A stretch of 64,000 bases of DNA, taken from assembly GCA_022560735.1 (NCBI GenBank), contig JADFSO010000006.1:43561-107560 (forward strand). The letters are read 5' to 3'. Both the position numbers and the translations under genes were made by a program. Origin of the DNA: Pseudomonadota bacterium (GTDB lineage: Bacteria; Pseudomonadota; Gammaproteobacteria; Steroidobacterales; MnTg04). Each line of letters begins with the position of its first letter. Positions within the stretch are counted from its first letter, which is position 1. Of this stretch, positions 25,372 to 33,079 are shown piece by piece. The notes under the pieces are model-generated. The model was not told the DNA's origin. It ran no database searches and saw only the letters and a program-made list of their open reading frames with translations.

Positions 25372-26784
25372 ATGAATAATCAAACGGCTGCCAACGGAAA
25401 GCGCCAATCCCTGCAGGGCCAGTGGTCGACGCGCATGGCCTTTATCCTCGCGGTTACCGGCTCGGCGGTCGGTCTGGGAAATATCTGGAAGTTTCCCTAC
25501 ATCGCGGGTGAAAACGGCGGTGGCGCCTTTGTCCTGATTTACCTGCTCTGCGTTTTCGCGGTCGGTCTGCCGATCATGATGTCGGAGATCCTGATCGGCC
25601 GGCGTGGCCGGCGCAACCCGGTCACGACGATGGGGATCGTCGGCGAAGAGGAGGGTGGCAGCCGCAACTGGGCCCTGGTCGGCATCATGGGCATCATCGC
25701 CGGCGTGTTGATTCTTTCTTTCTACAGCGTCATCGCCGGCTGGGCGATGTCCTATGTTTTTTCGACTGCCAGCGGCACCTTTGTCGATGCCGACGCGGCT
25801 CAGGTCAAGTTGATATTCGACGAGCTATCGGGTAGCTGGAAAATCTCCGCTTTCTGGCACACGGTTTTTGTTGTAATTACGGTCGCTGTCGTGGCGCAGG
25901 GGGTGCAAAGAGGTCTGGAGCGCCTGGTGAAAATCCTGATGCCGGCCTTGCTGGTGTTGCTTTTGGTGTTGCTGGCGTTCAGCATGAATTCCGGCTATTT
26001 CGGTCAGGCCGTCGAGTTCATGTTCTCGCCGAATTTCAGTGCACTGACGCCCAACGGCGTGTTGATTGCACTGGGCCATGCCTTCTTCACGCTGAGCCTG
26101 GGCATGGGCGCGGTGATGGCCTATGGCGCTTATTTGCCGGAAGGTACATCGATCACCAGTACTTCGATACTCGTGGTGCTGGCGGACACGGGGATCGCCT
26201 TGCTGGCGGGGCTGATTATTTTTCCGGTGGTTTTTTCCTATGGCCTGGAGTCGGATGCCGGACCCGGGTTGATCTTCCAGACCCTGCCGCTGGCTTTTGG
26301 GCATATGCCTGGCGGCGTGTTTTTTGGCACGCTGTTTTTCATCTTGCTGAGTTTCGCCGCCTGGACCTCGTCGATCGGCATGATCGAGCCTGCGGTCGCC
26401 TGGATGACGGAGAGCAAGGGCATCAAAAGAGGCGTAGCTGCCAGCATACTCGGCGGATTTACCTGGGTGATCGGTTTTGGCACGGTGTTTTCGTGGAACC
26501 TGTGGCAAGACAAGACATTCTTTAAAGGGACTTTTTTCGACAACCTCGATTACCTGATCAGCAATATTGCACTGCCGCTCGGCGGCTTGATGATCACAAT
26601 ATTCGCCGGCTGGGTGATGTGCAGGAATTCGACCAGCGACGAACTGAGCTGCGGTACCGGGCTGATGTACAAGAGCTGGCGCTTCCTGGCGCGCTATGTC
26701 GCACCGGCCGCGGTGATCCTGGTGCTGATCGAAGCATCGAGTGGCGGTATAGTTTCGGACTACCTGGCAAAGATCGGAGATTAA
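25372..26784 (+). CDS. Neurotransmitter:sodium symporter (NSS/SNF) family transporter
   Basis: The 470-residue polytopic membrane protein begins, after a short hydrophilic tail, with the TM1 signature GSAVGLGNIWKFPYIAGENG, which forms the sodium and substrate site in LeuT-fold transporters. TM6-like FTLSLGMGAVMAYGAYL and the remaining helices follow. It is predicted to import an amino acid or similar solute with Na+. Bacterial members of this length often have 11 helices; the substrate is unknown. It is divergent from smpB and followed after seven bases by ratA, an unusual pairing that may reflect shared transcription. Confidence 0.9.
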   Translation: MNNQTAANGKRQSLQGQWSTRMAFILAVTGSAVGLGNIWKFPYIAGENGGGAFVLIYLLCVFAVGLPIMMSEILIGRRGRRNPVTTMGIVGEEEGGSRNWALVGIMGIIAGVLILSFYSVIAGWAMSYVFSTASGTFVDADAAQVKLIFDELSGSWKISAFWHTVFVVITVAVVAQGVQRGLERLVKILMPALLVLLLVLLAFSMNSGYFGQAVEFMFSPNFSALTPNGVLIALGHAFFTLSLGMGAVMAYGAYLPEGTSITSTSILVVLADTGIALLAGLIIFPVVFSYGLESDAGPGLIFQTLPLAFGHMPGGVFFGTLFFILLSFAAWTSSIGMIEPAVAWMTESKGIKRGVAASILGGFTWVIGFGTVFSWNLWQDKTFFKGTFFDNLDYLISNIALPLGGLMITIFAGWVMCRNSTSDELSCGTGLMYKSWRFLARYVAPAAVILVLIEASSGGIVSDYLAKIGD

Positions 26785-26791
26785 TCGGGGC

Positions 26792-27223
26792 GTGAAACGA
26801 ATCCGCCGAAGTGCGCTGGTGCCGTTCAGCGCCCGGCAAATGTTCTCGCTGGTGGACGATATCCCGCGATACCCGGAGTTTTTGCCGTGGTGCAGCGATT
26901 CGGAAGTGCTGAGTCGTGAGCCCGGCCGGGTGCTGGCCAGGCTGGAAGTCAGCAAGGGCACATTTCGCAAAAGTTTTACCACCACCAACCGGATGGAACC
27001 TTACTCGGGTATTTACATGGTGCTGGAAGAAGGGCCATTCAGCATGTTCGAAGGGAACTGGACCTTTGCGGAACTTCGCGACGACGCCTGCAAGGTCGAA
27101 CTGGACCTCCAGTTTGATTTTGCCAGTCCACTCATGTCGATGATCCTGAGCCCGTTATTCGAAGATATCGGCAATACCCTGGTCGATGCCTTCTCGAGAC
27201 GCGCTGAGTCCGTCTATGCCTGA
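26792..27223 (+). CDS. ratA: RatA/Coq10-like START-domain protein
   Basis: The 143-residue protein begins with GTG and reads RRSALVPFSARQMFSLVDDI then RYPEFLPWCSDSEVLS, the hallmark of the RatA/PasT/Coq10 family. Homologues bind ubiquinone or, in E. coli, have been reported as ribosome-association toxins. The adjacent gene is rnfH, as in many proteobacteria, and overlaps it by eight bases, so the pair is translationally coupled. A role in respiratory quinone function is as likely as a toxin role, and sequence alone does not separate them. Confidence 0.92.
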   Translation: MKRIRRSALVPFSARQMFSLVDDIPRYPEFLPWCSDSEVLSREPGRVLARLEVSKGTFRKSFTTTNRMEPYSGIYMVLEEGPFSMFEGNWTFAELRDDACKVELDLQFDFASPLMSMILSPLFEDIGNTLVDAFSRRAESVYA

Positions 27224-27536
27224 CACAGACTACATCGCTATCGAAGTCGCCTACGCGAGACCGGACAAGCAACTGATCCTGCGGGTCAGCGTGCCTGCCG
27301 GCACCACCATCGAAGAGGCCATCGCGTTGTCCCGGATAACGCAGAAATTCCCGGAAATCGATCTTGCCAAGCTGGTCGTGGGGATATTCGGCAAACGGGT
27401 GAAGCTCGATCACCGGCTCGCTAACGGCGAGCGCATCGAGATATACCGCCCGTTGCAAGCGGACCCGCGGGAGATTCGGCGGCACCTGGCCGCGCAGGGT
27501 AAAACCATGGGCAGGACCCGGAAAACCGATCAGTAG
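27216..27536 (+). CDS. rnfH: RnfH-family ubiquitin-like protein
   Basis: The 106-residue protein begins MPDTDYIAIEVAYARPDKQ and carries the family segments SRITQKFPEIDLAKLVVGIF and GERIEIYRPLQADPREIRR. RnfH has a beta-grasp fold; it is the partner of RatA in gene order and its biochemical role is unclear. ATG 27216 overlaps the ratA stop, which fits the family start. The 3' end overlaps the convergent bamE stop by seven bases. Confidence 0.93.
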   Translation: MPDTDYIAIEVAYARPDKQLILRVSVPAGTTIEEAIALSRITQKFPEIDLAKLVVGIFGKRVKLDHRLANGERIEIYRPLQADPREIRRHLAAQGKTMGRTRKTDQ

Positions 27537-27985
27537 CCTGACGCTTTCCCAGTTGATGTTTTCCCGGCCGGCGCTTTCCCGGTCGATGCTTCCGCAGCCG
27601 ATGCCTCGGTGACCGACGCTTCCTCGGCCAAAGGCTCCCCGCCTGGCCTGTCAAAATGACTTACCTGGTCGCCGTCAAAGAAAACCACAAAATGCTGGGT
27701 GGTTTTTTCGCGGGTTTTCCCCGCTTTGAAATAGTAATAATAATCCCAGCGGTCCTTGTCGAACGGGTTGCTGACCAAGGGCGTACCCAGCAAAAACCGG
27801 ATTTGTGTGCGGGTCATGCCGACTTCGACTTGCTCTATGAGATCGGTATCGAGCAGGTTGCCCTGCTGAATATTGATGCGATAGACGCAGCCGCCGGTCA
27901 AGGCAGCAGCGACGAGCATCGCCGCAACCAGGCTCAATCGGCGAACCCGCGGAATATAACTATAATGGTCTGTATGCGTATTCAT
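27530..27985 (-). CDS. bamE: Outer-membrane assembly lipoprotein BamE
   Basis: This lipoprotein has a signal peptide ending in lipobox LTGGC, followed by the BamE/SmpA core: VYRINIQQGNLLDTDLIEQV, VGMTRTQIRFLLGTPLVSNP and DRWDYYYYFK. It acts in the BAM complex that inserts beta-barrel proteins into the outer membrane. The protein is 151 residues; after residue about 120 it carries an extra Ala/Ser/Thr/Glu/Lys tail with repeats such as EAS and GK(A/T) that is not part of the normal domain. It is divergent from fur, a conserved arrangement in gammaproteobacteria. Confidence 0.95.
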   Translation of the reverse strand: MNTHTDHYSYIPRVRRLSLVAAMLVAAALTGGCVYRINIQQGNLLDTDLIEQVEVGMTRTQIRFLLGTPLVSNPFDKDRWDYYYYFKAGKTREKTTQHFVVFFDGDQVSHFDRPGGEPLAEEASVTEASAAEASTGKAPAGKTSTGKASGY

Positions 27986-28094
27986 TTACCGGTCAGCTCA
28001 TGTCCTGGGCACAATTATTGTCGGCCACAGGCTGCCGCAAGCCTGCAGGCGTGGCATCATAGCGTATCAGACAGGCTCGCAGGCGAGAAATTCG

Positions 28095-28523
28095 ATGGAA
28101 CGCAGTGAACTGAGGAAAGCGGGACTCAAAGTAACGCTGCCGCGGATGCGGATTTTGACCATCCTCGAAAGCAGTGGCCATCGCCACATGAGCGCCGAGG
28201 ATATCTACAAGTCTCTGCTGGATTCGGGCGAGGATATAGGCTTGGCAACTGTCTATCGGGTTCTTACCCAGTTCGAGACGGCCGGCCTGGTGTCGCGGCA
28301 TAATTTCGAGGGCGGTCATTCTGTTTTTGAGCTGGATACCGGCGTTCATCACGATCATATCGTGTGCAACGATTGTGGCCGCATCGAAGAATTCATGAAC
28401 CCGGTAATCGAAAACCAGCAGGAGAAGATCGCGAAGGAACATGGCTTCAGCCTGGCCGCGCATTCCATGATTCTTTACGGCCGCTGCCTGACCCCGGACT
28501 GCCCGCACCTGGACAAGAAATAG
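28095..28523 (+). CDS. fur: Ferric uptake regulator Fur
   Basis: The 142-residue protein is a full Fur: a DNA-binding winged helix (LKVTLPRMRILTILE, LATVYRVLTQFETAGLV) and a metal-binding dimerisation domain with HHDHIVCNDCGRIEEF and a C-terminal CLTPDCPH. The two Cys pairs (CNDC and CLTPDC) form the structural zinc site. It represses iron-uptake genes when loaded with Fe2+. It is divergent from bamE, with 109 bases between starts. I see no clear full Fur box in that gap. It converges on recN with 14 bases between. Confidence 0.97.
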   Translation: MERSELRKAGLKVTLPRMRILTILESSGHRHMSAEDIYKSLLDSGEDIGLATVYRVLTQFETAGLVSRHNFEGGHSVFELDTGVHHDHIVCNDCGRIEEFMNPVIENQQEKIAKEHGFSLAAHSMILYGRCLTPDCPHLDKK

Positions 28524-28537
28524 TCAGTGCCGGAAAC

Positions 28538-30214
28538 CTAGCTGCCGGTAGCCTGGGAGATCATTTCCCGCGCATGTTCCCGGGTCTTGGTCGTGATCTC
28601 CACGCCGCCGAGCATGCGTGCGAGTTCTTCGACTTTTTCTTCGCCTTCGAGGTGACTGAGCGCCGTTCGCGTGGTCTTGCCATCGGTGATCTTGATGATG
28701 CGCAGGTGCTGGTGGGACTGGCTCGCCACCTGCGGGAGATGAGTTACGCACATCACCTGGCAACGCGCGCCGAGTTCGCGCAGACGCCGACCGACAATTT
28801 CCGCAACACCGCCGCCGATACCGCTGTCGACCTCATCGAACACCAGGCTGGGGACGCGGCTGCTATCGGCCAGTATTACCTGGACCGCCAGGCTGATACG
28901 CGACAGCTCGCCGCCTGAGGCGACCTTGGCTATCGCTTGTTCGGGCTGTCCCGGGTTGGCGGTGACCAGGAACTCGATGTCATCCAGGCCCTTGGCCGAG
29001 TAATTCGATTCAGTTACTTCCGTCACCTGGCAAACAAAGCGTCCGCCGGGCATGCCGAGTTTTTGCATCACCGCGCTGACTTCGCTGCCAAGCCGGGTGG
29101 CGTTGCTGACCCTGATTGCCGACAGCTTCTTGGCAGACTCCAGGTAATTGCTTTTCGCCCGGGTGACTTTTTCCGTCAGCTCTTCGAGGCGGCTTTCAGC
29201 ATTTTCAAGGTTTTCCAACTCGGTCTGCATCGTCGCGAGATGTGCCTGTAGCTGGTGGGGTTCGAGCCGGTGCTTGCGCGCCAGCTCATGCGCGCTGTCG
29301 AGCCTGGATTCCACTTGCCGCTGTCTCTCGGGGTCGATTTCCATGCCATCGAGATAGCGGCGCAGGTCTTCGGCCGCTTCGGAAATCCTGATGTCCGCTT
29401 CGCCGATCATCTCGAGCGTCGCCTTGAGCGACGGATCGAGTTCCACCGCACCGCCGACCAGGCTCGCGGCCTGGGACACCAGGGACTGTGCGGATCCGTT
29501 GTCGTTCTCATACAGAAGTTGCAATGCCTGCCGGGTTCCTTCCATCAGCTTGCCCGAGTGCGCCAGCTTTTTTCGCTCGAGCTCGAGTTGCTCCAGTTCG
29601 CCGTCTTGCAGCGCCAGTGCATCGAGTTCGCGAACCTGGTATTGCAACAGGTCCAGCCGCGCTTCACGGTCCTTTTGCTGATCCCGCAGCGAGCCCAGAT
29701 CCACCGTCAGCGACTGCCATTCGCGGTAGCGCCGCGCGACATCCTTGCCCAGGTCTGCATGACCGCCGTGCGTATCCAGCAGTTCCATCTGGGTGGTTTT
29801 GCGCAGCAGCGACTGATGCGCGTGCTGTCCGTGAATATCGACCAGTTGCTCGCCGAGTTCGGTCAGCGAGCGCAGCGGGACCGATTGACCGTTGATAAAG
29901 GACTTCGAGCGGCCTTCACGGCTGATTACCCGGCGCAGTACGCATTCATCCTTGGAATCCAGCGCCTGCTCGCGCAGCCAGGCATGCGTGGGCGAGTCCC
30001 GGTCGATTTCGAAACTCGCGGTAATCTCGGCTCGCTCGGCGCCATGGCGGACCGTGGCGCTGTCGGCGCGATCACCGAGCACGAGTCCCAACGCGCCCAC
30101 CAGGATGGATTTCCCGGCGCCGGTCTCGCCGGTCAGTACGGTCATTCCCGGGCTCAGTTCCAGTTCGGCTTCGTCAATGATCGCGAAGTTGCGGATCCTG
30201 ATATGGCTCAGCAT
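28538..30214 (-). CDS. recN: DNA repair protein RecN
   Basis: The 558-residue SMC-like ATPase has an N-terminal Walker A (LTGETGAGKSILVGALGLVL), long coiled-coil arms through the middle, and a C-terminal signature plus Walker B (ASGGELSRISLAVQ, VPSLVFDEVDSGIGGG). The D-loop and H-loop (VTHLPQVAS) follow. RecN acts in double-strand break repair, holding ends together for RecA. Its start lies seven bases after nadK on the same strand, the usual nadK-recN operon. Confidence 0.97.
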   Translation of the reverse strand: MLSHIRIRNFAIIDEAELELSPGMTVLTGETGAGKSILVGALGLVLGDRADSATVRHGAERAEITASFEIDRDSPTHAWLREQALDSKDECVLRRVISREGRSKSFINGQSVPLRSLTELGEQLVDIHGQHAHQSLLRKTTQMELLDTHGGHADLGKDVARRYREWQSLTVDLGSLRDQQKDREARLDLLQYQVRELDALALQDGELEQLELERKKLAHSGKLMEGTRQALQLLYENDNGSAQSLVSQAASLVGGAVELDPSLKATLEMIGEADIRISEAAEDLRRYLDGMEIDPERQRQVESRLDSAHELARKHRLEPHQLQAHLATMQTELENLENAESRLEELTEKVTRAKSNYLESAKKLSAIRVSNATRLGSEVSAVMQKLGMPGGRFVCQVTEVTESNYSAKGLDDIEFLVTANPGQPEQAIAKVASGGELSRISLAVQVILADSSRVPSLVFDEVDSGIGGGVAEIVGRRLRELGARCQVMCVTHLPQVASQSHQHLRIIKITDGKTTRTALSHLEGEEKVEELARMLGGVEITTKTREHAREMISQATGS

Positions 30215-30221
30215 GGTGCGT

Positions 30222-31121
30222 TCAGCTCGGTGTCTCGCGTTTGCTCCGACCGCTGTCTCCCCAGCGCAGCTTGGATCGCAGCATGCGGTAATAATCGTAA
30301 TCGGCGGGATGAATCAGCGTCAGGCGGTCCTTGCTGGCGCGAATCGACAGCGTCTGGTTCTCGTCCATATTCCCAAGCAAGTGGCCATCGCAAAAAATCG
30401 GCACCTTGCCGCCCGGCGATCGCGCCAGCCGCAGACTGATCGCGGAGTCTGCGGGTATCACTATCGGCCGGTCGCTGAGCGTATGCGGGCAGACAGGAAC
30501 CAGCAACAAGGCGTCGAGAGACGGCTGGATAATGGGTCCGCCGCAGGAAAGCGCATAGGCTGTCGAGCCGGTTGCGGTCGCGACGATCAGCCCGTCGCCG
30601 GTATGGGTGTTGACGTATTGGCCCTCGACCGTGGTTTCTATATCGATCATGCGACCGGTTTCGGAGCGCTGCAGGACCACATCGTTGAGTGCGTTTAGCG
30701 TCCGTTCCTGCGCACCGTTACTCAGGGAGACCTCGAGGTACAGCCGTTGGTCCTTCTGGTAATTGCCGGCCAGGACCTCGTCTACTTTCGGCAGCATGTC
30801 GGCCTGACCGATATCGGCCAGAAAGCCGAGCCGGCCGCGATTGATGCCCAGCACCGGCGTCGCAGTGCCGGCGACCAGCGAAGCGGCGTCCAGCATGGTT
30901 CCGTCACCGCCGATGGCGATCAACAGATCGGCGGTTGCAGCGAGTTTTTCCGGGGTGCATGCCTGTGCGCCCGGTAAGTCGATTTTCCCGGCGGTCGCCG
31001 CCGCCAGCAGCACTTCGCGGCCGGTCGCCAACAGGTGTGCGCCCAGCATCGCCATGGCCTCGGCTTCGGCGCTCTCTCGATGCTTGCCGACCAGCGCGAT
31101 GTTGTGGAATTGCTCGTTCAT
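30222..31121 (-). CDS. nadK: NAD kinase
   Basis: The 299-residue cytosolic enzyme phosphorylates NAD to NADP. The motifs are LIAIGGDGTMLDAASLV (GGDG with catalytic Asp), GINRGRLGFLADI, TGDGLIVATATGSTAYALS (substrate site) and IVIPADSAISLRLA. Length is typical. It is divergent from hrcA, with 137 bases between starts, and is followed by recN. Confidence 0.97.
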   Translation of the reverse strand: MNEQFHNIALVGKHRESAEAEAMAMLGAHLLATGREVLLAAATAGKIDLPGAQACTPEKLAATADLLIAIGGDGTMLDAASLVAGTATPVLGINRGRLGFLADIGQADMLPKVDEVLAGNYQKDQRLYLEVSLSNGAQERTLNALNDVVLQRSETGRMIDIETTVEGQYVNTHTGDGLIVATATGSTAYALSCGGPIIQPSLDALLLVPVCPHTLSDRPIVIPADSAISLRLARSPGGKVPIFCDGHLLGNMDENQTLSIRASKDRLTLIHPADYDYYRMLRSKLRWGDSGRSKRETPS

Positions 31122-31196
31122 ATCGATTCCGCGCTTTGTAGCACGTTGCTGATTTTGTGGCCAGAGGCGGGTCTTTCGCGATCAGGCAGTTTAAGC

Positions 31197-31224
31197 TTGA
31201 CAGCCTGTTCGGCGCATTGATAGG
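31197..31224 (+). promoter_or_regulatory. Candidate promoter of hrcA
   Basis: A perfect -35 hexamer TTGACA (31197-31202) is followed after 16 bases by a weak -10 GATAGG (31219-31224), about 35 bases before the hrcA start. No CIRCE inverted repeat is seen nearby. Confidence 0.4.
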
Positions 31225-31258
31225 TTGATCTGACAATCCCACTGAGTCCAGACCGGTG

Positions 31259-32317
31259 ATGAATTCGGAAAAGCACGACGAATTACCCAATGAACGCGCT
31301 CGCCAGCTGTTGAAAGTCCTGGTCGAGCGGTATATCGAAAAAGGCCTGCCGCTCGGTTCGCGAACCTTGGCCAGGGGATCGGGCATGGATCTCAGTCCGG
31401 CGACGATTCGCAATGTCATGGCCGATCTCGAAGAGCATGGTTTCATCGTCGCACCGCATACCTCGGCCGGCCGCGTGCCCACGCAAAAAGGTTATCGCCT
31501 GTTTGTGGATATGCTGGTCAAGCTCAAGCCGCCAACCGGAAAAGAAATCCATAGCCTGGAAGAGCAACTGTCCGGGCGTTGTGAAGACATCAAGAGCCTG
31601 GTGGAGTCGGCGAGCACCATTTTATCGAGCCTGACGCACCTGGCCGGTGTCGTGACCGTGCCACGACAAACTCATCGGGCCTTGAGCCAGATCGAATTTT
31701 TGCCCTTGTCCGATCGACGGGTCCTCGCGATCATGGTGGTCAATAATGAGGAGGTCCAGAACCGCATTCTGCACCTGGACCGGGATTTTTCGGCCGACGA
31801 GTTGCGGCGGGCCGCCAATTACCTGAACCAGGAGTTTGCCGGTCGTGACCTGGACGATGTGCGCCAGCGGATCCTGGAAAAGCTCCGCGAAACCCGTGCA
31901 AACATGAACCAGCTGATGGCCGATGCGATCCAGATCGCCAGTGCGGCACTGAGCCCGGAGGAGAGCGATCAAAAGGCCTACATCCTGGCGGGCCAGACCA
32001 ACCTGATGGATATCGCGGATCTTTCCGATGTCGACAAATTGCGGGAATTGTTCGACGGGTTCACGCGCCAGCGGGATATCCTGCATTTGCTGGACCAGAG
32101 CCTGGCGGCCGGTGGCATACAGATTTTTATCGGCCAGGAGTCCGGTTATCGCATGCTCGACGAATGCAGCCTGGTGGCGGCGCCTTACGAAGTGAATCAT
32201 GAAGTGGTTGGCGTACTCGCCGTGATCGGTCCGACCCGGATGGCTTACGAGCGCATCATCCCGATCGTGGATGTGACCGCCAAATTACTGGGTTCCGCCT
32301 TGAACTCCAGGTTCTGA
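31259..32317 (+). CDS. hrcA: Heat-inducible transcription repressor HrcA
   Basis: The 352-residue protein has the HrcA winged-helix N-terminus (RARQLLKVLVERYIEKGLPL, SPATIRNVMADLEEHGFI, HTSAGRVPTQKGYRLFVD) and the C-terminal GAF-like domain with a conserved IGPTRMAYERIIPIVD ending. HrcA normally represses groE and dnaK operons by binding CIRCE. I see no CIRCE repeat upstream of hrcA, grpE or dnaK here, so its target may be elsewhere (for example groESL). The start is ATG 31259, directly after an in-frame GTG at 31256. Its 3' end carries the sigma-32-type promoter for grpE. Confidence 0.96.
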   Translation: MNSEKHDELPNERARQLLKVLVERYIEKGLPLGSRTLARGSGMDLSPATIRNVMADLEEHGFIVAPHTSAGRVPTQKGYRLFVDMLVKLKPPTGKEIHSLEEQLSGRCEDIKSLVESASTILSSLTHLAGVVTVPRQTHRALSQIEFLPLSDRRVLAIMVVNNEEVQNRILHLDRDFSADELRRAANYLNQEFAGRDLDDVRQRILEKLRETRANMNQLMADAIQIASAALSPEESDQKAYILAGQTNLMDIADLSDVDKLRELFDGFTRQRDILHLLDQSLAAGGIQIFIGQESGYRMLDECSLVAAPYEVNHEVVGVLAVIGPTRMAYERIIPIVDVTAKLLGSALNSRF

Positions 32318-32327
32318 GCCCCATAAT
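32299..32327 (+). promoter_or_regulatory. Sigma-32-type heat-shock promoter of grpE
   Basis: CTTGAA (32299-32304) and CCCCATAAT (32319-32327) are separated by 14 bases, an excellent match to the RpoH consensus (CTTGAA, 13-17 bases, CCCCAT). It overlaps the last codons of hrcA and lies about 65 bases before the grpE start. Confidence 0.85.
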
Positions 32328-32392
32328 CAATGCGCAATCGGTGACGGGCCGGGAGGCCTGTGACGCATTATTCAATCCGGAGCGGGAACATA

Positions 32393-33013
32393 ATGAGTGC
32401 AGGTAAGAAACAGCCGGATGAAGTGCCGGATTCGGAAAAAGCGGATGCGGACGGCCAGGATCTGAAGCAGGATGCGGACGGTCAGGATCTGAAGCAGGAT
32501 GCATCCTCGGAAACGCCACAGTTGACCAAGGCGGAGCGCGAGCTGGTTGACGCCCAGGACAAGGCGGAAGAGAACTGGGAACTGTATCTGCGCACCGCGG
32601 CGGAGCTGGAAAATGTCCGCAAGCGCAGTCAGCGGGAACTGGAAAACGCACGCCGATACGGCATCGACCGATTCGCGCAGGAATTGCTGGCCGTGGCGGA
32701 TAGCCTGGAAAAGGGGCTCGAAGCGGCCAGCGAGAAACCCAGCGTCGATGTCCTGATGGCGGGAAAGCAAGCCACGCTGAAGCAGCTCAGGCAGTTGATG
32801 GAGCGATTTGGCATCAGTGAACTTAACCCGCTGGGCGAGGCCTTCGACCCTGAATTACACGAAGCGATGACCACCCAGCCCAGTGAGGAATATGAGCCGG
32901 GACAGGTCATGGCGGTGATCCAGAAGGGCTACCGCATTCATGACCGGCTGCTAAGGCCGGCACGCGTGATTATCGCTGCAGAGGCCGAAAAACAGGAAAC
33001 GTCAAACTCTTGA
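32393..33013 (+). CDS. grpE: Nucleotide exchange factor GrpE
   Basis: The 206-residue co-chaperone releases ADP from DnaK. The conserved coiled coil and head are clear: NWELYLRTAAELENVRKRSQ, RYGIDRFAQELLAVADSLEK, and FDPELHEAMTTQPSEEYEPG. The acidic N-terminal tail contains a perfect duplication of DADGQDLKQ, reflecting a 27-base tandem repeat. ATG 32393 follows CGGAGCGGG and is preferred to the longer upstream frame. It is preceded by a sigma-32-type promoter, and a second one lies between it and dnaK. Confidence 0.97.
   Translation: MSAGKKQPDEVPDSEKADADGQDLKQDADGQDLKQDASSETPQLTKAERELVDAQDKAEENWELYLRTAAELENVRKRSQRELENARRYGIDRFAQELLAVADSLEKGLEAASEKPSVDVLMAGKQATLKQLRQLMERFGISELNPLGEAFDPELHEAMTTQPSEEYEPGQVMAVIQKGYRIHDRLLRPARVIIAAEAEKQETSNS
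32444..32497 (+). repeat. 27-base tandem duplication in grpE
   Basis: Two copies of a 27-base unit, 32444-32470 and 32471-32497, differ at one synonymous base (GGC versus GGT). Each encodes DADGQDLKQ in the disordered N-terminal tail of GrpE, so the duplication is in frame and tolerated. Confidence 0.95.
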
Positions 33014-33036
33014 AGTTTTGCCGGCCGGCACCATCT
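33009..33036 (+). promoter_or_regulatory. Sigma-32-type promoter of dnaK
   Basis: CTTGAA (33009-33014) and CACCATCT (33029-33036) are spaced 14 bases apart, one mismatch from the RpoH -10 consensus. It overlaps the grpE stop codon and lies about 45 bases before the dnaK start. Confidence 0.7.
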
Positions 33037-33079
33037 ACATCGTTAATCGGTTTTTGAGAATTTTTTTGGAGACAACGCA

